Assembly: GCA_037447655.1 (NCBI GenBank)
Contig: JBBHKE010000257.1
Location: forward strand, 98,754 to 121,373
DNA length: 22,620 nt
From: Zygnema cylindricum
Lineage: Eukaryota; Streptophyta; Zygnematophyceae; Zygnematales; Zygnemataceae
Direction of reading: 5' to 3'
The notes under the pieces are model-generated. The model made no database searches. It was not told the DNA's origin and worked only from the letters and a program-made list of their open reading frames with translations. The position numbers and the translations under genes were made by a program. Positions 1 through 8,525 of this stretch are shown one piece after another; position 1 is the stretch's first letter; every line of letters begins with the position of its first letter.

Positions 1-870
1 ACTAGGGAATGGGGGAGGGGGGGAGGGAGGGGGAGGGAATTTTGTCCACGCGGCCTGGCATCAACGGTGCCGAACAAGAACTACAGACGGTGGACAAAGT
101 CTGCCGATATTTTCCATCCAATGGAGATGTTGAAATTACGTCTCGTACGATATATATATTTGAACGTCGTAGATGTCTTGAAGAAATCCCGGAAATTCCG
201 TTGAACGACTCAGCAGTGAGATTTTGTGTTGGCGTGAATATTTGAAATTACAGAACGTTGGATTTTTGCCAACTATTTCTTAATTAGAACTAAAAATGGT
301 TAGCTTTAATTATTAGCATTAATATATCATTTTTACAGGCTTTATTTATTTTGTCACTTAATAACATGAATTACTATTATTTGAGTCATTAATTGATTTT
401 TATCATTTTTTATCACAAATTCCTATAATTATTCGTTCTTGCATTTGTTAATTTTTTCATTATTGTTATTATTATAGCTATTAATCTTTTGTATTATTGT
501 TTATTACTCATCACTATTTTTGTATACTATTGTAATAAATTGTTCTTTTGTTTATCGTTATGATGGTTTTCTATTATTACTATTATTGTTCTCGTTATTG
601 TTAATGATATTGTTATTACCACCATTTTCTTGTTACTGCCATATTTATTATTATCATATGTAGTCCTATTATTTTGACCTTTATTATACATTTGAAAAAC
701 AACACAACTAAACGTGAACTTGCGTTTCTGAAACGAAAAAAAAAGGCAATAAAAACAATAATAACAAGAATTTTAAGAAAAATAACATCAACAGCAAAAA
801 AAATATAAACAGTAAAAATAGTTGCGCCCGAAATGAAAATTAAATAAAAAGAATTATAATAAAAGAACAA
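1..870. other. Non-genic left edge, low complexity
   Basis: I see no recognisable gene here. Bases 1-290 have mixed composition, and an open frame at 9-245 matches no family I know. From about 290 to 690 the + strand is T-rich with many TTATT/TTGTTA-like triplets; from about 690 to 865 it becomes A-rich. This is a strand-asymmetry switch, not coding structure. It may be old simple-sequence expansion or the remains of a fold-back element. Confidence 0.5.
11..38 (+). other. G-quadruplex motif
   Basis: A run of five G tracts of three to seven bases, separated by single A bases, lies at 11-38. More than four GGG tracts with one-base loops fits the standard motif for a stable intramolecular G-quadruplex. 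Function here is unknown. Confidence 0.7.
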
Positions 871-874
871 ATGA

Positions 875-1234
875 TTGCCTCATCTACAAGGCTCCACTTC
901 AAATTCGTGTTATATGATTCTCGGCCAGTTTATAAGAGGTGCTTTGAAAGCCAGTAGAAGCCTCCAAGAACGCGAAACACAAAAGGCCCTCCAAGAACGC
1001 GAAACACAAAAGGCAACTAACAGATATGCGGGAGGGCATGATTATTTAGAAATCAAAGCATCAGAAAAATCTTCAAAGTCATCTTTTGGAGGTTACAAGG
1101 ACATGGCCAACAACCCGAAGTGCTTGAAGACGTTTTTGGAAAACAGCTTAGCCAAGGAAGGGCTTCCGGCAAAAAGAGTTGGAGTGGTGATCACAATGGA
1201 CTTCATAGGTGTGTATAATACTTTAACTTGCTAG
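875..1234 (+). other. Unrecognised open frame, possible exon fragment
   Basis: About 119 codons are open, but the frame begins at a TTG, not an ATG, so this is not shown to be a gene. The protein has a duplicated LQERETQKA block, then a hydrophilic part and a region containing CLKTFLENSLAKEGLP. I do not recognise the family. Composition is less AT-biased than the flanking low-complexity DNA. It could be a captured exon, an old transposon part or chance. The end of the frame runs into the SINE-like copy that starts near 1233. Confidence 0.2.
962..1015 (+). repeat. 27-bp tandem duplication
   Basis: Two adjacent 27-bp copies (962-988 and 989-1015), beginning CTCCAAGAACGCGAAACACA, differ only at the last base. 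The period is a multiple of three, so the open frame across it stays open and repeats nine residues. Confidence 0.9.
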
Positions 1235-1440
1235 CCTTAGGAAACCACCTGTCGACTGCTCATCGCCATACCTATTCAACATAGGCGTTTGGAAAAAACA
1301 ATTGGCCAAGTACCTCTAATGGTAGAGAGAGTGTACGATAACACCAAACGTGGGTTTGATCCCCGACCTGGCCACTTTCGAAGGATTAAATTTGGCGCCC
1401 TTGTAATAAGTCTGTAGTGTCAACGATCCTGAGTTTTACC
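1233..1440 (+). mobile_element. SINE-like copy 1 (tRNA-derived head)
   Basis: Contains a tRNA-like D-arm piece (GGTAGAGAGAGTGT near 1321) and a pol III B-box-like GGTTTGATCCC at 1353-1363 (consensus GGTTCGANNCC). The head GCTAGCCTTAGGAAACCACC and the body TTTGGCGCCCTTG are shared with the copy at about 1550-1735. The same order of blocks in both supports a dispersed family. The ends are not sharply defined and no clear target duplication was found. Confidence 0.5.
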
Positions 1441-1549
1441 ACAGTATCAAAGCAAAGGAACATTTGGCAAGCCACACGAGGTGGATTAAATTCGAAGGGG
1501 TCGTGTTAGAGTAATGTCCGCGATGGACTCCACGCGTGTATCCCGTTTA

Positions 1550-1735
1550 AGGTGGCTAGCTTGAGGGAACCACCACGGCCCCGCTCATAACCGTAACTAC
1601 AGTTGGTAGAGCAAGTGTAACGCTAACACTAGGTCTCTGGTTACATCCCTAGTTTGTCAATTTTCCAAAGTTTATCTTTGGCGCCCTTGCGATTAGTTTG
1701 TAATATCCCTGATCATAAATGATAAAAAAAAATAT
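1550..1735 (+). mobile_element. SINE-like copy 2 with A-rich tail
   Basis: The head GCTAGCTTGAGGGAACCACC is followed by CAGTTGGTAGAGC, a good tRNA D-arm match. AGTGT and ACACT arms flank a 7-base loop, like an anticodon stem. A B-box-like GGTTACATCCC is at 1639-1649, and the shared body TTTGGCGCCCTTG follows. The copy ends in an A run at about 1726-1734, as expected for a retroposed SINE. It directly abuts the broken protease of element A. A tRNA-derived SINE is the best reading; it is not an intact tRNA gene. Confidence 0.55.
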
Positions 1736-1736
1736 C

Positions 1737-1991
1737 ACCCACAGCAGATGTTAGAACACTCATTCCACATGCATAATAAATATTCCTTGTCGGTGTAGAT
1801 TTAAGATTCGTAAAAAGTGCTTTGTTCCAGCACATATGAGCCGAAGATCCGGTATCCATAATCCATCCTTTGTCTTGTAAGCCTTCCATAGATGCCGCCA
1901 TTGCAAAAAATTCTGATTCTTCTTGCTCATTGAAGCTCATGGACTCATCATCGTGAGTGGCAGAAGAAGAAAACAATGAGTTGTTTTGCAA
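1737..1991 (-). pseudogene. Element A aspartic protease, truncated
   Basis: Retroviral-type aspartic protease of Copia pol, which cuts the Gag-Pol polyprotein in the virus-like particle. The frame shows GWIMDTGSSAHMCWNKALF, so the catalytic D-T-G is present, followed by the family block TRNIYYACG. The match to element D stops after VGDI, where D continues for a full protease. The new sequence beyond is the A-rich tail of the SINE-like copy. This is a remnant, not a working gene. Confidence 0.8.
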
Positions 1992-2059
1992 TTGCTGACC
2001 AGAAACAATTGCTGACCAGAAAAAACTTGATTAAAATGACTTTGCTGTTAACCTGGCCT

Positions 2060-2910
2060 ATATAAACTTGTCTCATTAGCCTTTTTGAGCTTAGGACAGT
2101 ACCTATATCCATGTTCTTTCTCTGAACAGTAAAAACAAGAAGTGAAAGACTGTCTATTCTAACCCTGATTAAACTGTTTAAAACCACTTTGATTTTGATT
2201 CAACTGATTTCTTTGTTGATTAAACTGATTTTTTCCTGGATTAGACTGTCATTTTCTGTCAAATTCTGTGTTAAATGCTTCCACCTGCTTATCTCCAATA
2301 AGCATTTTGTTTGTAGACTCTTCCTCTAGAATATTATTTATTGCTAACTGAAGTGACCAACTAGATTTTGCATGCTTTTTCAACTCAACAGATGCTTCTT
2401 TCATACTGCTAGGAAGACCTCTAATTATCAAAGCACCTTGCTCAAATTCTGGGAAGGTAGAACCGGCACAAGCATGAGCATCAATTAGAGCTCTAAAATT
2501 ATCAGTGTACTCTGCCATAGATCCCCTCGAGTATTTGTAGTCCCATATTTTTCCTGCCAACAGTAGTTCCTCTTGAACATTTGCCTTTTCATAAGAAGTT
2601 TTAAGAGACTCCCATATGTCTTTGGCCTTTTTCACCTTCATTCGTGACATGACCATGTTCTCCGAGAGACATAGTTTAAGAGTATTTCGAGCGTGGGAAT
2701 TCTTTTTCGCCCAAGCAGGATTAGCTCATCAAGTGATCCATCCAGAATTTCCAACAAACCTTTATTTTCAAAATGTGACTCAACCATATCCGCCCAGTAA
2801 GCATACTTTTTACCATTAAAGATAGGAATTGTTGGAGACAGGCCCATAACCTGTTGTTCTATGACCACTTGCATAGGTGGATCTGCAGCAGTAGTTGTGG
2901 AGGTAGACAT
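2060..2910 (-). pseudogene. Element A gag (UBN2 type) with zinc knuckle
   Basis: Gag forms the particle and packages RNA. The chosen start at 2910 gives MSTSTTTAADPP, the same start region as element D. The core carries IPIFNGKKYAYWADMVESHF and EILDGSLDE, typical of the DUF4219/UBN2 gag of plant Copia elements, then IWESLKTSYEKANVQEELL. A frameshift near 2640-2700 splits it: the first frame runs 2910-2638, the second 2656-2249. An intact CCHC knuckle (CFYCSEKEHGYRYC) lies at 2096-2137 in another frame, so there is at least one more break. The similarity to D is high along the whole length. Confidence 0.85.
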
Positions 2911-3816
2911 ATTACTTAGTAGAAACTGTCAAGAATCCTATCAAATAGCAGACTTCACAACACTACAGAATTAGACTCACAAGCTCAATTACAACCAAAA
3001 TTTGCACACTAGCAGAATATCAGATACACTAGCAATTCCCAAAATTGCACCACAAAAGATCTAGTAAACTATTAGGCATGGTGGACACAAGTTTCCCAAA
3101 AACGGCCCCTTAATTTCCCATATTCCCAAAACTGGATACAATAATGTTTATAAGTCCTAAACTTTATACACTGAGTGTGCATCTACTGCTCAACAACCAA
3201 TCAGGTGACAGTACTCTGAATAGTAATACTGTACTGTAGTACGACAAGGTACGCTAAGGTACTTCCAAAAACCTAATTGCAACTACCCTAGAAACTAAAC
3301 AATGAAACATTATTTCATAATGCACTACGCTACAGATAACTATTTCGTCATGTTTTCCTTATCTGGAGCCGTACTCATAATGTTGCTTTCTAAGTCAGCA
3401 ACTGTATAATATGTCCAACCTGCTGTTGAAATCATGTACGAATATGTGGAATGCTTACGCTGCATCTCGTCACCTGTGGTCCCCACTCAAATCACAAACG
3501 TCAGCCTGATAGAGATCGACGTCTGATGTTCGCTCTTCACAATTGTGTTCCCAGATGTCCGGTTCATTTCTTATCCTCTTGATTTGCTAAAGTTACTCGT
3601 TCGATAGGCGCCATGTGTTCGGGTCCATTCCGTATTTCGTGCGTTGTCTGAAATGTCGACGCGTGTCTCATAAGACCGTACATAATATTTTTTGAGTTAT
3701 ACTTCACTGTCACACTATTCAAGGTAAGTATTACATCTAACATTCTCAAAAATATTATAAGTGTTACTTCTCCCCTCACAACTCTATATAATGAGGATAA
3801 AGCTTTGAAAACAACA
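2911..3816 (-). repeat. Element A 5' LTR and leader
   Basis: Read on the minus strand, it opens TGTTGTTTTCAAAGCTTTA, matching the start of the solo LTR S, and shares TAATACTTACC, AGTGTGA and ACACGCGTCG blocks with S. A TATA box (TATAAAG, 3162-3168) is followed by TTAGGACTTA, as in D and S. Upstream of it is a cluster of five GTAC tetramers (3211-3262). The inner LTR end is probably near 2950-2970 but cannot be fixed; no classical TGGTATCAGAGC primer site is seen. Confidence 0.7.
3162..3168 (-). promoter_or_regulatory. LTR TATA box, element A
   Basis: TATAAAG on the minus strand, preceded by CAGTG and followed by TTTAGGACTTA. The same arrangement occurs at 17372-17378 in element D, which supports a real pol II core promoter in the LTR. 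Confidence 0.6.
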
Positions 3817-4570
3817 AAGACAAGGTTGTTAAGCTCTTATTTCTTAAAATTTTAGCAAACGACATTGCCATTCCCCTTATCCATGTCAAATCTTCATCTC
3901 ATATTTGGATATCACTAGATAACAAATATAAGAGTGGATCATTGCAACAGCAACAACTAGTAGAAAATAAGATTGCATCTTAAACTTATAAGGGAGGAAG
4001 CATGAATAATTATTGCAATGATTTAGGAACATTGTTTGGAGAGCTAAAGAGTGCAGGTAATTCATGGTCTAAGAGACAAAGAGTGAACACATTAATGCTG
4101 AAACTACATGAAGAGTATGAGAATATCATTAACTGATTGCAGGATATAAGAGATAGCAATTGGAATTGGGATGACACAGTGGGAATGATTTTAGTGAAAG
4201 AAAGCACCATAGAGCTTAGGAGAGGGAGTCCAAGTGTTCAAGGATTGTCTAGAGGAGCTTGTTGGCGGAAGCGTGATGAGGAGAGAGGGAAAGATCCCTA
4301 TCTAAACTATGGTGGAAGAGGAGAAGGAGGTGGCAGATTTGATTGACAAGGGAGAGGACTGTCTCGAGGAGGATTATGTCACTTTTGCAAGAAATTTGGA
4401 CACTATATGGCAGAGTGTGTCAAACTTAAAAATCTTCCACTGAAAGATGGACAAGGAACCTCAAAGGATGGAGGAAAGATAAAGGATTTCCTTACTCAAG
4501 TTCATGATGAGGAACAGGACCAAGAAACCGAACCGGAAGAAGACTTTGGGGAGCTTATTCTTAATATGTA
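3817..4570 (+). pseudogene. Element B gag, N-terminally truncated, with zinc knuckle
   Basis: The frame opens directly at the edge of element A and reads LANDIAIPLIHVKSSSHIW, the central UBN2 gag block, followed by QQQQLV and LFGELKSAG. Several stops follow (for example after ENIIN near 4135 and after GGRFD near 4344). The last third has an intact CCHC knuckle, CHFCKKFGHYMAEC, at about 4379-4420. The block VNTLMLKLHEEYENI matches element C gag (VNCLLMKLLDEFENI), placing B and C in one family. The N-terminal third is lost. Confidence 0.85.
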
Positions 4571-4599
4571 AAATACTGCATGTCGATATTCCACAGAGA

Positions 4600-4838
4600 C
4601 AAAAGTGTGCTTTCGGAGGTAAGAGGGTTCCACCGGAGGATGGGTGGATCATACACTCAGGGGCCTCAATGCATATGTGCAAAGATAAGAGGTGGGTCTC
4701 TAAACTGAGAAAGATCTCAACAGGTGAGATAGAGTACGGAGATGGTAGAGTTGAAACCACAAGTCTAGTTGGAACACTTGACTTTAAGGTTCTAGTTGAT
4801 GGACAGGCTTCAATTGTAACTCTCTCAGACGTTCTTTA
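4600..4838 (+). pseudogene. Element B aspartic protease, catalytic Asp lost
   Basis: The frame reads DGWIIHSGASMHMCKDK, where Copia proteases have D-S/T-G. The nucleophile Asp is His here, so it cannot work. The rest is typical: EIEYGDGR, then LVGTLDFKVLVDGQ and VTLSDVL. A stop at about 4838 interrupts the polyprotein before the GAG-pre-integrase part. Element C carries the same family blocks. Confidence 0.85.
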
Positions 4839-6080
4839 AATTTTACAGCTTAGCAAGAACTTAGTCTCAACTGCTGTACTAGATGAAAAGGAGTTGTAAA
4901 TAGGAACTAGGAAATGAATCTTCACAACAAGCTTTGATAATGAGGGTTATTTCAAATCTGAGAAATGCAGTCAAGGAATGTTCAAAATTGTACTTTGGAA
5001 TGAAAATAGTGTTCTCTACTCGTGTGCAAGTGAGATGATGCGTTGGCACAAAAGGTTGGGGCATGTGCATCTAGATAGATTAAAGAAAATGAAGAAAAAA
5101 GGAATAGTGGAGGGTATTACTTTTGAAGATGATGAGACCTTCGATGATTGTAGTGGATGTGCCCAAGGGAAGATTCATAGACTTATATTTAGAAAAGCAA
5201 CCACATTTAGGAGAGAGAAAGTATTAGATCTAATTCACACTGATGTTTGGGGACCTGCTAAGTATGCTCCACATGGGGAGAAGCGATGGATGTTAACCAT
5301 CACACATGATTGGTCTAGATACACGAAGGTATACTTTCTCAGACATAAGTCAGAGGTATTCAGATGTTACAAAGAGTATAGAGTATGTAGTGAAAAACTA
5401 CATGAAATCTCAATAAAAGAGATAATAAGTGATAATGGGAAAGAATACACCTCAAGGGAATTTGAAGAATATCTTAAAGAAGAAGGAATTCATCATGAGA
5501 AAATTGTTCCCTATAATCCGGAACAAAATGGAGTAGCACAAAAAGTGAATAGAACTTAAGGAGATATGTCCAGAAGTATGTTAACTGATAAAAAGATAGG
5601 GTTGCAATTTTGGGCGAGTCTTTGAACTATGCTAATTTCATAAAAAATAGAGTCCTAACTTTAGCAAATAAGTAGGAAACTCCGTATGAGAGGTGGACAC
5701 GAAGAAAGCCTGATTTGTCTAGTTTGAGGGTGTTCGGAAGTCAAGTCTACAATTTGGATTCTAATAAGACTAAATGGAAGTTAGAGGGGAGAGGGAAACT
5801 AAGATATCTAGTAGGATATGATGAGTGCACAAAAGGAAATCGAGTGTATGACTTGAAAAAGAGAGATATAATTTTGGTAAAACACATAGTGGTGATGAAT
5901 AAAGATAAGTCCATTGATCCATTCAAATATAATAAGGAAGTCAAAATTAGATTTGAAATGGATCAGTTTTCTGACTTTGACTTTGAAAATGAAAATAAAG
6001 AAGATGGAGAAAAAGACAAATCTATAGATCTACCAACAGAGGAGGAGGGAAAGACAACATCCGAGGTAACACCACAATAG
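4839..6080 (+). pseudogene. Element B GAG-pre-integrase and integrase
   Basis: Integrase joins the cDNA to the target. After several stops at 4839-4915 a long frame (4978-5559) shows the HHCC zinc-binding part (WHKRLGHVHLDRL and CSGCAQGK), then HTDVWGP with the first catalytic Asp, SDNGKEY with the second, and the PEQNGVAQK block where the third residue should be Glu but is Gln. A stop follows NRT. The C-terminal part (LRVFGSQVYNLDS, GYDECTKGNRVYDL) lies at 5715-6080, ending in an acidic tail. Broken between 5560 and 5714. Confidence 0.9.
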
Positions 6081-6099
6081 GAAGTGGAAACCAAAGAGG

Positions 6100-7199
6100 A
6101 ACTTAATGAGACACCAAAATTGGAAGATACGGGAGCTGAAAATCTTCCTAAACAAAAGGCAAGGATGCCTTTCATACCGGCGTCCGATTTTGAAGGGGGA
6201 AGAATATGTTGTAAACGACTTCAAGAAAAACAAGTTAATAATTAACTCACATAGATGTCTCACCCAGATGAACCTAAAACATACTTAGAGGCCATAAACA
6301 CCCCAGAAAGTAGCTTGTGGATCATTGCTATAAATGAAGAAATGACCTCCATTATGGAAGCCAATACATGGGAGTTGGTAGATTGCCCACCAAACCGAAA
6401 ACCGATCGGATGTAAGTGGGTTTTTAAACTTAAATTAAACCAAGACAATACCATTGAGAGGTACAATGCTAGGTTGATTGCAAAAGGTTATACTCAAAAA
6501 AAGGGGATAGACTATGAAGAAACCTTTGCACCAATAGTAAAATTTCCTTTTGTTAGAATTCTCTTAAGTTTAACCGCAGCAGAGGATATGGAAATACACC
6601 AGATGGATATTAAAACTACCTTTTTACACGGAGAGTTGGAATAAGAAATTTACATGAGGCAACCAGAAGGATTCTTGGAAAGTGGGGAAGAAAGCAAGGT
6701 TTTCAAATTGATAAAATCACTCTATGGGCTTAAGCAAGCCCCGCGACAATGAAATATAAAGCTAGACGAATTTCTGACTGGTTTGGGGTATATCAGAATT
6801 AGTTCAGATCACTCCATATATTTATTCGAGGATGAGAATGGAGTGATATTTATTGCTATTTATGTGGAGTATTTGTTGGTCCTAAGCAAGTCTTTAGATA
6901 AGATAAACAAACTAAAACGAGATCTTAGAAGCCGCTTCTATGTGAAAGATATCCACAAAGCAAAGTACATTTTGGGAATTCACATAGAAAGAGATAGAGG
7001 GAATAGGATTATAAGACTAACTCAGAAAGAAGCAATTGGTAATATGCTAGAAAAATTTCAGATGGATAAAGCAAAAAGATGTACTACTCCCATGGATCTG
7101 AAGAAAGTGTTTGAGGGGAGTGAAGAGAGAGGAATATTGATCATTAATGATGAGATGGATGAGATAGAAAGAAAATTTATGGAAAATATCCCTTATTGA
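6100..7199 (+). pseudogene. Element B reverse transcriptase
   Basis: RVT_2 type reverse transcriptase. At 6255-6644: WELVDCPPNRKPIGCKWVFK, ERYNARLIAKGYTQKKGIDY and HQMDIKTTFLHG, where the first catalytic Asp is kept. A stop after GELE near 6643 and another where APRQW is expected (6749-6751, TGA) interrupt it. At 6783-7199 the active-site YVDD reads YVEY, so both Asp are lost. LGIHIERDR and the TTPMDLK block of the C-terminal part follow. A stop before LIIGSLIY separates it from RNase H. Confidence 0.9.
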
Positions 7200-7874
7200 T
7201 TGATTATAGGAAGTTTAATCTATTTTATAAATTGTACCCGTCCGGATATAGCAGCTGGTGTAGGGGTCCTTAGTAGAAGTCTAAATGAACCTAGAAAGAG
7301 AGATTGGGAGGCTGCCAAAAGGGTTATGAGGTATTTGGTGGGGACAAGGGAATTGTGGTTGCATTTGGGAGGGGAGCACACTGATATCACCACTTGGAGT
7401 AATGCCAGTTATGGAGATGTGCCTTTAAGGCTGTGTACGACTGGATATGTGTTACAAATTGGATCTGGTGCATGTTGTTGGAGTAGCAAGCAACAAAAAG
7501 TAGTTGCTCAGTCCACTATGGAGGCTGAATACATGGCTTCCTGTGCTGCCACCAAAGAATTAATGTGGGTTAAATCTCTTCTTGAAGAACTTGGGTTCAT
7601 GAAGTCTGGAACCCAAAATGTTTTTTGTGATAATCAAGCTGCTATCTCTATTGCTGCTAATCCGAAACATCACTTCAAAGCTAAGCATATGGATATTAGA
7701 ATAAGCTTTGTCAAAGAGAAGGTTGAAAATAAAATAATTAAACTGGTTCATAAAACTGATAAAGAAATGATTGCACACATGATGACAAAACCAGTGCCTT
7801 CCCCTAAGTTGATTTATTGCAGGGAAAAACGTGGATTAAAATTGAATATTAAGGGGATTGTTGAAAAGAGGTAA
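7200..7874 (+). pseudogene. Element B RNase H
   Basis: One long open frame: NCTRPDIAAGVGVLSRSLNE, YLVGTRELWLHLGG, TTWSNASYGD, the block STMEAEYMASCAATKELMWV, then VFCDNQAAISIAANPKHHF and KHMDIRISFVKE. In Copia elements the first catalytic residue is Asp in the SDA motif; here it is Asn. Glu of the EAEY motif and Asp of CDNQ are kept. RNase H removes RNA from the cDNA hybrid. The stop at 7872-7874 is about 35 bases before the polypurine tract, the normal end of the internal region. Confidence 0.9.
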
Positions 7875-7909
7875 TTAAATAGTTCACTTCTCTAATTTAG
7901 TTTTACTTT

Positions 7910-7921
7910 AAAGAGAGAGAG
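7910..7921 (+). promoter_or_regulatory. Polypurine tract of element B
   Basis: AAAGAGAGAGAG directly precedes the TGAGG that starts the 3' LTR. A purine run in this place primes plus-strand cDNA synthesis in LTR retrotransposons. Position after the RNase H stop supports it. Confidence 0.65.
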
Positions 7922-7934
7922 TGAGGATCAAAGG

Positions 7935-8090
7935 CACGCCATGGCTACCGCCATATTTAGAAAGTGGCAGAATTTGAATTTGAGGATATTTTACCAAAAT
8001 GTTGCCTATGTCCAGATTTGAACCTCGGTTTGTGGTTCACTATGTAGACGTTAGCCTTATTCACTAAGGCGTTACCGAAACGATACAATT
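7935..8090 (-). mobile_element. tRNA-derived SINE in the LTR of element B
   Basis: On the minus strand an A-box-like TAGTGAATAAGG (8055-8066) is followed about 30 bases on by a B-box-like GGTTCAAATCT (8014-8024), the spacing of an internal pol III promoter. The insert is flanked by near-identical direct repeats, TGAGGATCAAAGG (7922-7934) and TTGAGGGATTTCAAAGG (8089-8105), which fit a SINE target duplication. It has no A-rich tail. It differs in body from the copies near 1233 and 1550. Confidence 0.6.
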
Positions 8091-8365
8091 GAGGGATTTC
8101 AAAGGTATATAAACATTACCGCAGCAGCAAATTAACACTAGACTTACGAAGAGGAAATTTTCATGCATGTATGCGAATCTGAACCGTGTAAAATAGGCTT
8201 TGATTGGATGACCAGCAATGTAGTCGCCACTCGAAGTGAGCTTTTGGTGGCATTCGGAGATTGCGTCTCGCGGTGCCAAGTGGCGCCGCATTATTTGATA
8301 CCGGTGAAGATGGGAGGAGGAACCATGGCTCCTAATTTGAGAGGTGTCACCTTGTAGACCATGTC

Positions 8366-8403
8366 GTACAATGGATGTACAAAAAGTACATCGCCCATTG
8401 TAC
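8366..8403. repeat. GTAC-rich inverted repeat in the element B LTR
   Basis: Left arm GTACAATGG-ATGTAC, five-base A loop, right arm GTACAT-(CGC)-CCATTGTAC. Fifteen of fifteen bases pair around a three-base bulge. It holds four GTAC tetramers and lies just upstream of the putative TATATAG at about 8414-8420. Element C has a comparable GTAC-rich dyad at 10965-11038. Confidence 0.75.
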
Positions 8404-8525
8404 CTTCTTATACTATATAGTGTTCCTATTAGAACAGGGTTTAGTAATAGGTTGTCGTGAATAGGCAGATCAAGACTTAGTATTATTTAGGTACCTCTCT
8501 CTATAAGAGAGCTTGTAACTATAAA

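Larger units (their letters stand above)
1737..3816 (-). mobile_element. Copia element A, 5' half only
   Basis: A minus-strand Ty1/Copia element runs from an LTR outer edge at 3816 (TGTTGTTTT on the minus strand) through leader, gag, zinc knuckle and protease. It stops at about 1737 inside the protease. Integrase, reverse transcriptase, RNase H and the 3' LTR are absent. The outer edge abuts the gag of element B, so A inserted into B. Gag, leader and LTR closely match element D. Confidence 0.85.

Noticed and set aside
1550-1660. Possible tRNA gene
   Set aside because: The D arm and anticodon-like stem are present, but the acceptor stem and T arm are not complete. The repeated body and A tail fit a SINE.
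3769-3780. TGTGAGGGGAG taken as the LTR start of A, D and E
   Set aside because: Similarity among A, D, E and S goes further out to TGTTGTTTT. In S that outer point is set by the ATTAT duplication, so TGTGAGG is internal to the LTR.
8163-8357. Plus-strand open frame in the B LTR
   Set aside because: It falls inside the 3' LTR; no known LTR product or similarity, and length is within chance.
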